Below, piece after piece: positions 39,355 to 51,300 of a stretch of 64,000 nucleotides of DNA. The stretch's first letter is position 1. Every line of letters begins with the position of its first letter. A program made the translations under genes and the position numbers. The notes beneath the pieces are model-generated. The model made no database searches. It saw nothing but the letters and a program-made list of their open reading frames with translations, and had not been told where the DNA came from. Origin of the DNA: Pagrus major (Eukaryota; Chordata; Actinopteri; Spariformes; Sparidae); NCBI RefSeq assembly GCF_040436345.1, contig NC_133230.1:5043297-5107296 (forward strand). The letters run 5' to 3'.

Positions 39355-42300
39355 CTTTCCTCCCCCACCTGCTCCCCATAAATTGTCTCTTTCTCTGCTC
39401 TTTCTTCACACTTCTTTAAAGGTGTAGATGAGCTACATCTTCTCACATTTTGTTCCTCTTTATCACTTTCTTCATGTAGAGTATTGTCTTTGATCTTTGT
39501 CTTGAATATGTTTTTACAAATTGTCTATTCAAGGTGAAGAGTTTTCATTCAAGTACTCTTAGATTTTTTATTTAAATGTTTCAGTATCAAAGTAACACAG
39601 CAACACCAGGCTGTGTAGCTGTAAATTTGCCAGTTGCAGGGATTGCCTTAAAAGTCTTTGAAAGGTTTTGAAAATGCTTAATTACCTCCGCCAAGGCCGT
39701 TATGTTTTTTGCCCTTGTTTGTTTGATGTTTGTTGGTTAGTTTGTCAGTAGTATTACAGAGAAACTTGGATGGAGGATGGGTCTTTGCCATCCAAGACCA
39801 TCCTCCATCCAAACTGGACTGGGCATTCCGACATTTTCATACATTTCTCAGGAAATAATACATGGATCCTGATGAAGAAATCAAATGTATTTAATGGGCT
39901 GGTATCTATACAATTGATTGAGTACAATTTGATGCAGAGCCAACTAAAAAGTTCGAAAATATTTGGTTTAGGTACCTTGAAAGTGCTGGAAAAGTGCTTA
40001 AATTTTACCACACAAACCCTGCAGCGGGCACAGTTTTAAACTCAGGTAACTGACCATTGTTGCTCTGCTCACAAAATCTCCAGGCAAACTGTTAAAGCAG
40101 TGAAAGCACTCAGTGAATTACACATCAGCCACTCCGGGCAAAATAACAATTACCTTATCTCTCATTGTCATGCTTTCCTTCTTGTACTTCTGCAGCCACA
40201 CACACTTCTCCACCAGCATTTTTTTTTTCTCTCTGCACTGGCTTTCATCGTGCCGGTGCAACCTACCATGCTACTCCTGTGTATCCCTCCTCCCCCTCCT
40301 GCTCCCTGTCTCCCGCTCTAGGTGTCTCAGAGGAGCTGTGGGTTGGAATAGTTGTGTTGAATTATCAGTGACAGCCGCACTGAAGAGAAACCGATAGAGG
40401 GTAGGAGAGGAGATGAAGTGAAGGAGAAGAAGAAGGAGAAGAAGAAGTATTTCAAATTGGTGTGGAGGGGAAAAGACAGATCTGGGCAGGTGGAGGTGTC
40501 AAAATGGAGTGAAATGAGCCTTTAATGTTGTGGCTTGGGACTGACAATCATAGCAGAAGCCCTGCTCTTCACTGACTACCTCTGACTGTGCTCAGCCTGT
40601 TATCAATGTGTCATATTAAGCAGCATTTGTGTTTGTGTGTATGTTTATGCTTATGTATGTTGTTTTTGAGCAGAAATTGCAGAACCGACAGTTATTCGTG
40701 ATTCAAGGTGATTGTCAAAGGCATAAAAATGAAGACTGGCTTTCTGTATGGAAATACCTGAAGCCTGGAGATGGATGTGAGATTAGCTTGAATTGCTTGT
40801 GTGTGTGTTTAACCAGTGAAGCAGATGAGAAGTATTTGTACGTCCTCGGTTTAAACTGCACAGGCTTATTTGTATGGAAATGAATGCGTGCGGCTTGTTT
40901 TCTGCAGTTATTCACACATTGGAAAGAAGGAGTTTGCAAAAGCTGTGTAAAGCAGGGACTTTATATTGAATTTGACAGGATTTTTCACAGAAACTGATTT
41001 ATGGCCAATACCCTGAATTAATTCCTGGAATCCATTTGGAGGACATCCAGAGATTACACCAACAAAGCCAATTTCAGTTAATTGATATTGATGTGATGCT
41101 TGGGAAATGCCACCTTGTGTCCATGCCACCTTTTAGAGCTTCTGAACCAGATGTGCTGCGAGGCAAACTGGCTGCTACATATTCACTGAACAGACCTATG
41201 ACCAGGATCAATCTTCTTATCATACACTCAGGGCAAGAAAGTGAATAGCTGTATTTCACAAAATGTTCAGTAATTCTTCAAGATAAAACTTGAATATTCA
41301 AACAATACAGAACTGCTCTTCTTTACTGTCTGGTTGCTGTCTTTACCCCCGTCCTCCTTATCATTGGCTGCTTCAAATGTTTGTACAATGTGAATTTAAG
41401 CAGATGTTTCCTTCGTGTTAACTCTGCTGGTCTTCTACAGCTGCAAAATCAACACAAGGCCAGGGAAATATAAATACAATATTTCATTTTATGTTTTTCC
41501 TTATCAAACACAAGCAGTGCAGTGGCAGTAACAGCACAATGATACAAATATCATGACATGCAAACTGCATCTAATCCGAAACCCACTGTGGGATTAGTGG
41601 CAAGTGGAACTAATCCTGGAGTGGGCCCGTAAACAAACCTGGATTTCAGAATCAAATTAGCCTACACGTGTAAAACACACCGTTCAGGAGATATTAGTAT
41701 CACTATGAAGGGACTGTTCACCCTGTAAGTGCATGTTTTCCTCTTACCTTTGGGTGCTATTTAACCATCTAGACTGTTTTGGTGTGAATTGTCGAGTTTT
41801 ATCACGTAACCGGAGGGCACGGGTGGCTAGCTAACTAAGCTAGCTAACATCACAGCTCAGTCGAGGAGGATGCCATTATTGTTAACATCCCACGCTGTCA
41901 CAAGCACGAGCCTCTCCATGAGTAGGCTCTCGCACTAAAAGAATGTAGATCGATAAATAGCACTCCAGGTAAGAGGAAAAATATGTATTATTGCTTTTGG
42001 TGTGAACTGTCCCTTTAAGTCGCTTAGGTTGAGCGCACTAATGTTTGTGAATGTGTCAGCTAACGGGATGGAGTGAGATGCTCCAACAAAGCATTTGTTG
42101 TGAGTGACACGTCAAGCCTCCACAGCGTTTACTCATCTCACCTCAGCCACGTCTCCAGGCTGATCCCCCATTAATGATGCTGCTGCTTTCATTCTCCTCA
42201 CTACACATTGCTGCCTGCTTGCATCAGTATTGTCCTCGGCACACAAGCGGCTTTGTGCGCGTCTCTGTCTGTTTACGTGCGTGCAATTGCACACATGTGT

Positions 42301-45300
42301 ATTCTAAAACGCAGACAGTGTGACTCACATCTGTGGCGTCACATTCTCAAAATAGCAGGGCCAGAGGACGGGGGGAGTCAGGCGTGGGTCAGCGTCACTC
42401 GGTGTGTGTGTATCTATAAGGAAAGGGTAAGGACTTCCTCTCCGGCCCCTCGCGCACAATGGCTGCTGCGGAGGTCAGGGTTGTGACTGCGGAGCGACCC
42501 GCAGCAGGGTGTGATGCTGCTTCAGGTTCCAGGAGGACGGGAGGGAATGGAGGGAGTCTCGAGCCGGAGGAGGCAGCCTTTTCCGTTCATTCAGCTGCAG
42601 TTAAACCCCCTCACGTAGGATTTCAAAGTAATTCCTGATGTGGGCTGCTGCATGGCTGGAGCTCAGGGTTTCCCTCAGGAAATTGGTAATTGGAGACAAC
42701 GTATGTGGTGATCGATAATTCACTGCAATTTCCTGAGTTTGACAGATGCTGATCCATATCGCCTCTCGATTAATTAGTCACTAGATGCCCGTCAAAAGTA
42801 GGGCTGCGCAATTAATTGAAATACCGTTTACATTGCTGCATGGCAAGGTGCAGTATCCACCAATTTGATAAAGGTAAAATGTGCAATAAAATAGCATTAT
42901 AATGAAGTACTGCAGTGCTGCGGAGATATCCTGGCCCGCAAATCTTGTTTTTTTTGGTACAGATCCCAACAGATGTCACATAATCTATTGATCATTCCCA
43001 CTAATCATGAATCATAAGCAAATTGTAATATCTGTCGCAGTATGATTATTATTTTTTTTAACCATATCATGCAGCCCTAGTCTAAACAATTATCTCAGTC
43101 TGTACTATATTGATTACTGCTTGCGTTGGAGGCAGTCAGAACAAAAACACTGTCTACTTCACTTGCAAGCAGGAAAAATGTAATAACATTTCGGTATACA
43201 GACATTCAATCAAGTTATTTTACAAGACAAAAGGAGAGGGCAACTTAAATAGGTTACTCAGATGGACGAGGGCTGCACAATACAAAAATAATATATATAA
43301 TATATGATAGTAAATAATACCTACATTGGGGAAGATACTTCATGAAGGCAATACAATTCATTCTGGTACAACTTTACCAGCCTCCAAACTGCATGACGAA
43401 GAGAAAACTTTTTGTGAGGCCTGTGGGTTTTGGCTTGTTTCCTTCATCCACAAGTATTGGTGGGGCAGCTTTTAGCCTGCTCCAGCCATAATACACTGCA
43501 GGTCAGGAGGCAATGGAGTACTATATTGTTTGGACTTTCCCTGTTGCACAATAATTTACAATTCATAATAAAAGAAAATTGCACAAGAACATTCTTTAAA
43601 GTCAGTGGCTGACAACGTTACCCGGCCTCAATTGTGTTGTGATGAGCTGAAATATCCAACCTAGGATGCTGTGTGTACGAGGAAAGTGCAGCTTTGTTTT
43701 CTCCTATTCTGTGTTTTTGTTATCCCCTCCTCATGGAATCACACAGTGTTTATCATTTTCTCCATAGACAGAATTAGGCATCAACTTGGGAGTAATTGAA
43801 CTGCGATTGACCTCAAAATGGTAATTAATTGGGTGTATAAATCACCGACGCCAGCCTACTAGGGGATAAGAGCCAGGCTGCACTCATTTAAATACCCAAT
43901 CTCATTCCAGAGTATATTATTGTAACCCTACTTAAACTTCAGCAGAGATAGCCACAGGAAACATTTGGTCACAGCATCGCTCACTCTCTTTTCCCTATCT
44001 CTCCCCTGCAGTACCTGGGACATGTGGAGGTGGAGGAGTCCCGAGGCATGCACATCTGCGAGGATGCAGTGAAGCGGCTGAAAACGGTAGGTCTCACTAG
44101 GAAACCCCTCCGTGCTTCCAGGAACGAGGCAGCTAAATACCACACTTCCCTTTTTATCTCTTTATCTTTTCCTCCCTTAGTTTCCCTCACTGATCTACTG
44201 ACTCCTTCTAACATTTCCTTAATTTAGTGGCAGCTCTCCTTCATCTGTCACCAAGCAGTATTGTTCTTTTTCATCCTTATTTATTCCTGCTTATTTTACC
44301 CTGTACGTCGAGGCTGATTGTTGCCATTTGTCAGTGAGGGTCTCCACCCATCTTGACCCTCAGACAACCTCCAGTTGGTGTCGGGGTCTGTTCTGAGTGT
44401 CTCTTCCTCTCTCTCCCTCGTACACTGGCTCAGCCAGAGGAGATAGGCCGGCATGTACTTCCTGCTGCAGTAGATTCCGGCGGAGTTGCGTAAAAAGAAC
44501 AAATTCCAGTTTGGGGAGCAGGGGAGGGGAAGGGGGAAACCGTGGAGCAATTGCTTTTCCATGCTGTCAGTTGTTTGCCAAGGCCCCACCCAAGTTATAA
44601 ACTCCTGATTCTCTGTAGTCAGGGCCAAACCTGAGTCGGCAGGTCTGATTCTGGAGTCTCAGGACAAAGGTACATTTAAATTCAGTGCCAACAATGGTTA
44701 CAAAACTCCTGCTGGAAGTGTCTGCTTTCAGTTTCAGTTTAAATGACTCAGACTAATCGAGAATTCCTACCCTGTTTCTTTTATCAGTGCCCGTTCTTCC
44801 TGCTTCATAAAATGGTGACGAGGGCCTTTTTAGTCATTTCGCATGTACGACTCAATGAGCTGTTGAAAACTACTCAAGCTATTGAGAGCCATTTGTTAGT
44901 CTGATTATCCTGTAGAGCGTACTCGAGAATAATTCAATATTTTACGAGTGCAATTTAACGGAGAGTAAAATACTTACATTTGTATACCAGTTAGTTTAAT
45001 AAAACAGAGGATATATAACGCAAATGAGAAAACACACACACGCTTCACACTTCAACACTAGTTTTGACACATCGTGTTTATAAAACATGCACATAAACAC
45101 ATTTATATTAAACACAAAAGTGCTAACACATACATCAAATGTGTGAAAACGAGTGCCACAAATCACACGCATGCACACACATCACTACGTTTTCATACAG
45201 CACTTATATTTACTCACACACGTCTTGAAACCCATAGCAGCACGTGCGCAAATTTACACACAATTTCACAGCCTCACACAGCGGCACAAACGCACATTTG

Positions 45301-48300
45301 TAGAACATATACACACAAATACAACACTCGGATAGAGCTCACAGGCAAATCATTTGCACACACAGGAAGAAGTGCACCCAGAGGCTCAGTATATAGACAC
45401 ACTGTATACACACACATACAAACATGCATATACTTATAGTGAATACACAAAGCTTGAATGCACATAAACACACACAGTAGCACACGCACACACTGGTGCT
45501 TGATGAGGTCACATGGTGCACATGGAGCCTGGAGGCTGTGAGGTCTTATTGAGTTACAGTCATTTTAGCAAGGCGGACAAAATGGAGCCAACTCAAAAGG
45601 AGAGGCGGCTGCTTGTGCCTCATGTCCTCCTGCAGGCCGCGACTCTCTGACCCTCCTCAACCCAATGACATTTCCTCTTCTGGCTCCTCTGCTTCTCCAC
45701 TCCCTCGCCTCCTCACCAACCAGAGGCCCTTATTTGTAAGCCAGCACAGGCACGGCTTTATTGACCTACAATTATAAGTAGGGTGGGAAATTAACATTTG
45801 CCACGTTCATAAAGCGAGGCAGGCATTTCAAGGTCCTCTTTTGCGTTCTGTTCTTCTGGAAACAAATCGTGACATTTGCTGTTGATCTTTGTGATGTAAC
45901 TGCCGCTGTTACATTCCTGCTAAGAGGACTTCATCCAGTTGAGCCCTGGCCTGGACATGGCAGTTTACCTGTGTGCCCGAGAGGCTCACATTACAGCAAA
46001 CACCACAAAACAATCACTGGTGGTCTCGGTGCTTATTCATTCTGATGAAAGAAGCTTACTAGACTTTAAATTGAAATGCCATCGCACAGGAAAAATAGCA
46101 TTTCGAGGCTTTGGGAACACTTTACAGATACTAAATCTTCACAATATAAACTGGCAATACACAAGTTTTTTGCTTTAACAAAACATTGTGAGGTAAATGT
46201 TGATTGCACAGTGTACTGGCTATAGAATAATGACCCCATTTTTAGACTATGGCATCTAGAGTTGTAAAGATCAACAGATAATTGGTTTTATGCCTTGACA
46301 ACTTCCATTTACATTTTCAAATTCTTCTTTAAAGGTGCAAAATGTAGGAATTTTAGTTCAAAACATTAAAAAATGAACAACAGAATGTGACGTTTGACGT
46401 GAAGACGTTAGCATGCCAACCAGCTCTTCTCCTGAAAACCTCCTCCTTTAGTGGTCCAAAGCTCCAGTGCTAGTGGTATAAAGACCGGGAGTATGAATTT
46501 CATGTAGGTGCACAATTCTTACATATTGCAACTTTATTAAGACAGGAGTTGTGACTTTGTGCAGGAAAGGGTTAGGAAAGTTCAAATATTAACCAAAAAT
46601 AAAGATTCACATTAAAAAAATCACCCTCAGTGATTCAACAATAAACAACAAAAGTTACTAATTTCGAACAAATAGTCAATTTAGAAAAATTCAAATCATG
46701 TCCCTTAATCGGCATTCAGACCGGTTCCTATAAACCTCGCTTTCACCATGCAAATTTGTCTGCCACAGGACATGGAGTCTGCCAGGCAAATGAAGAATGA
46801 CGAGCGATCCAGTCAGGCTGGCAGCTCGGCACCATTTGTATTTGCTTTTCTGTCTCAGTTTTTAGACAAAATGAATTAATACGTTTTTTTCCAGTGTTAT
46901 TGGGAGTTGCTTCTTTGAGAAAAAGGGAAAACAATCTGGTTGTCTTTGCGTGAGTACTTGGGAACACAAAATCTCATATTTTAGGACTGTTAGTATTTGT
47001 TAACATTCAGCACCAGTGCTCAGTGCAGTGGAGGACTTCTGGAGCTCTTTGTCGGGTCATTTTCAGACAAGAGTCAGGTTGTACAGTGTGTAGCCTGCCA
47101 TGCTGTTATCCTGTGTTACTCTGTCTGCAATGACGCAACTAAAAAAGAAACATGAAGTAATTTGACTGACAAAATGAGGTTTGACTTGAGGGTTCTCAGC
47201 TCGTGATTTGAATCATAGATGGTCACTTCTAATGCCGTTTGAGGTCTCTGTGAAAAGTTTTATAATCTTTGTTATGATGGGGGCAAGGCTGATTCTGCTG
47301 CCTGGAACAGAGCAAAATGGTGGTATACAGTGTCACCGCCCCTGATGCCACTTATCTGTGTTAAATCTAAATTGTTCAGACCGTAGAAGAGCCACCCTTT
47401 AAGCAGATATACAATTAGCGAGGCATTGATAGATCCCAGTTCATCCTCACTGACTCTCTAATAAGCTATCTGTTGCCATGCAACGAATACAGCCCCTACC
47501 AATGGAGAGGATGTGAATTAATATTGCTCAGCCGTAAACTCTACTTCCAGGAACTAATAACTAAATTTGCTCAGGAACCAGGCCCCACACCTGTAGGCAC
47601 TTAATATCTGGTGAGGGCTGATGAGGGCTGTTTCCTGAAAATGAGCTAAGAGCAGACCGACAGCACAAACGACCCCAACACAAGCTGAGAGCGCGCAGAT
47701 AGATGAAGAACAGCAGTGAGCTAATGCATGAATAAGAAGGAAGAACATGAAAGTGTACGTGAGTGTGTGTAGGTTTCCATCCTGTGCTGGAGGGTGTGTG
47801 TTGGTGGTCTAGCTGTCAATGTGTGTGTGTGTGTGTGTGTGTGACAGCTACAGCTCAGAGCCAACTCTATTGTATTCCCAGCAGCCTTTGGGACGGTAAT
47901 GAGAGTTTTCTCACAGCTCCGCCACCCGTGACTCAGAGGGGAGGATGGAGGCGGGTGGAGGAGGAGGAGGAGGCTGCACTGCGGCACCATCAACCTCCAA
48001 GCTGCCCTCTTTGCGTTGTCATCATGATGTCACTTCCTGCTGCTGTTGGCTGTTGGCCCGGGGTTGGAGGTGTATTCTGTGTTCTGGCAGTGGGAGTGTT
48101 TTTGATGTAACTCAGGAGCTCATAGTGACCTGGAGCGTTTCCTCTGTGTAGACAGGGTGGAGCACAACCAGCAGGAGATGCTGAAAGAATTTCAATTGTA
48201 TTTTGTACATAAACGCCCAGTAGTCTCGGGGCACACCATTGACAAATCATCAAGTCCATCAGACAGTGTATAAGCTGATGCTTTCAATTAAATCTTTCAT

Positions 48301-51300
48301 TGTGTCATGGTATGAAAAGCTTGGATCCAAGTGCAACTCCGCCATCACCCATTGCTATGTGGACTTCCATTTTGAAGCCTTGAGTTTGACATTATAGCTG
48401 TCGCCATCTTGGTCTTTTGGAGCCGGAAGTGACCGTATTTGGTAGTCCAACTGATATATCGATTATGTATCGGCCTTTCACAGATATATCGGTATCGGCC
48501 CCCTGCTGGCTGTTGGAAAGAATTGGGGCCTAAGGTTTCACTTTTCAGACCAGGAAGCTCGACCTGTATTTTATACAGTCTGTTCTTGAAAACCTGTCCA
48601 CCTTCCTTGGAGATGATTTCTGAGTTAACCCCAAATATGTATATTTTACCCAGAGTTACATGTCCTTACCTCAACTCATCAAAAAACTGTCACAAAGAAC
48701 AATTATTACTCTCACCGGGAAACGTGATTTAAAGGCAACCTTCCTCTAGCTACTCTGCAGGGTGGTGGTTTTAGATCTTTGACAACCTGTCAGGCGAAGA
48801 AGCATCTCTTCTGTCTCTTCTGATGAAGTACTCTGGGTCTCTCTCAGTAGATATAGCTGTTTCATGTTGATAGCAAATGTTGTTGGGTGTGACTTGTTGC
48901 ACAGAGTAGGCACGTGGCAGATGTTGCACAAGATGTGTGATTCGTTGTTGCACATCCTGCTAGTGGTTAGCGTTGTTTTGATGCAAACCTCTTGCTGGTA
49001 GTACCACTGAAAGGTTTGTAGCGTTGGCTTTTTAAAAGAGGCAAAGTTTGCACATTATTATTTGTGAGGCATGTTGGCTGCAAAGTAGTTTTCCTGCTTC
49101 AGTTGTTAAATTTTTGCCATGTTGGCTTCACCTTGATCTTTCAAAACTCAGCTGTTCTTTCTGCCCAGAAAGCTTTCTCCCCTTCTGTAGCTTCATCCCA
49201 GTTCACACATTGAATGCCTGAATGTTGTGTTACCTTTTTGTTTCGTGTTATACATTTTTTTTGTCTTTTTAAGCAGGTTTTTATTGTGGTGTTGCAGAGA
49301 AAATACCTTCAAATCCCCTCCCCCAACACTTGCCTTCCCATTCTAGCTAACTCAACCCTGTAGCGATTTGTTTCCTCTAACCATAGCTTACTAATACTCG
49401 CTGTGCAGACTCTACCATCATCTGCATGTCTGTTTTGCTCTCACAAACACACATACACGCACTAACAAGCGCTTAGCTCATTCCAAATGAATCTCTGGTG
49501 CTGGTTAACACGTTAAATCATGCATTAACATGGTGCTCAGAGTGCCGTCTCCACCACGGCTGTGTAACAGGAGCAGAGTGGCACTCCTTTTCGCAGCTTA
49601 TGGGGAGGAGAGGAACTCTCTGGGGAAGAAGGGAGGATTAAGACTAGGTCGGGGTCTGGTTCTGGTTTTCTTTATGTGGTCACGGCGGCCTAAACTTGAC
49701 CCCCGACTCTGGCCCGAGTGGTGAATAGTCACAGGTTTGACTCAGAGGTCAAACCGCCGTCTGTGGGAATCTGTTTCTGTCTGCTGAACAACCATGGAAT
49801 GACCACGTCTCAGTCTAGGAATCAGAAGAGAAAGAATGAAAATGGGATTTGGGATTATCTCCTCCAGATACTCACATAGACACACACCTCAGGGTCCGCC
49901 ATCTTTATCTCCTCTGTCCAGGCAGCTTGGTGTGCTGTCTTAGCTGTGGGACTGTTGTATCCTTGTGGGGTTGTTGTTGTTGTTGTTTATTTAAATCACA
50001 GAATAACCTCGGGGTGTCACTTCCTGCTGTCGCGAGGGCTCTGCTGGGAACAATAATATGGTTTATAGGCTTCCTGTGTGATAGTACTAATCATCATACA
50101 GACAATAACAACCACAACATCACCCATCGAAACCTCCATCAGTATGGAATCATGTGGAGCTACCTGATCCATTGCTTCACTCACTCACTCATAACCCAGC
50201 TTCACCTCCACCTACAAAAAAAAAACCCAAATCAAACCCCTTCCCCTGGGCTCCAGACAATTTTTAGACTTCTTAGGTAACATTTTCATGCCTTGTTCCT
50301 CCCCCGTCTCCTCCACCCCTCTCACCCACCCTCCCTTCTTACCACATCCACTTCCAGGACAGGAAATTCTTCAAAGGATTCTTTGCAAAAGTAAGTTATT
50401 GCTTTGTGTGTCTGAGTGTATCTCTTTTATTATGAGCATTATTATTATTTTTCCTCCTCTCACGTAACACCTCACTTCCTTTGATCACATCTGAAGGCTG
50501 GAAGAAACACACACTCATACACAAAGGGTGGGGGGAGTCTGTTTGGAGAGAGACAAACACAATGATGCATGTGTCTTTGAGCAGGTGGGGTGGTTTAGGC
50601 TGGGGCGGGGCACTTTTTTTTGTGTTTCCGTGTGTGTGTGTGTGTGTTTTTTGTATTAACAGGCGTGCCTTCTCTCCCTTCAGCTCTTCTTCCATGAACC
50701 AAGAATGGAACAATGAACAGTTTGTGTGAATGAACCTTCTTGTGCACACACAAATATTTTATTGTTGTTATTCTAAAAAAACGGGGCCACCACTGTCGAC
50801 TGCATCAGTGCACCGTTTCTCAAACCAAACATCTTGTTTCTTTTATTAAATTTGGGTCCTACTGAATGACACAGCACTCAGAAAATCTACTTCTCTTTTG
50901 TCTCTTACCTGGTGGTTTCTCTTTGTTTACAGGTGTGCTTTGTGTGTGTGTCGACTGTCTTTTTTTATGACTAGGTACCAAGGAATGGTACAAAGGGAAA
51001 GGAATTTATTGGGGCATGAAGACACTACAAAAAGTTTACTTGTTTCTTACCCCTACCTGTTCTTGTTGTGTTTTATTCACAGGCTGGGAAGAAGCCAGTG
51101 CGAGCCGTGTTGTGGGTGTCGGCAGATGGTCTTCGCGTTGTAGACGACAAAACGAAGGTAATGAGTCCCTTCAGTCGTTCATCACAGGCTCAGAAACACT
51201 TTGATCGAAAAGAAAGAGCAGCCAGAGGAAGTAGACGTGGCTTTAGTGAAGGCGGAAGCTGCTGAGCTCCAGTAGGTAATGATAGTGAGGCTGCCTTACT

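Larger units (their letters stand above)
38213..44011 (+). other. numb: numb intron 2
   Basis: 5.8 kb. It contains (CA)n at 39287-39350, MITEs at 39029-39150, 41706-42018 and 42799-43080, an ACCTCCGCCAAGG-family repeat with a local palindrome (39678-39900), a GAA/GGA-rich tract (40421-40448) and a repeat-free, TAATTA-containing block at 43770-43920. Confidence 0.7.
44087..50357 (+). other. numb: numb intron 3
   Basis: 6.3 kb. It contains a degenerate CA-rich tract (45030-45495), a MITE (46330-46536), an RFX-like site (47472), (GT)n at 47819-47843, a dispersed repeat (48318-48510) and, just before the alternative exon 3, a long C/T-rich tract (50290-50357). Confidence 0.7.

Noticed and set aside
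49849..50280. 143-residue open frame on the plus strand in numb intron 3
   Set aside because: Composition is intron-like (Cys and His runs from CTT/CAC words), with no family motif and no supporting context.
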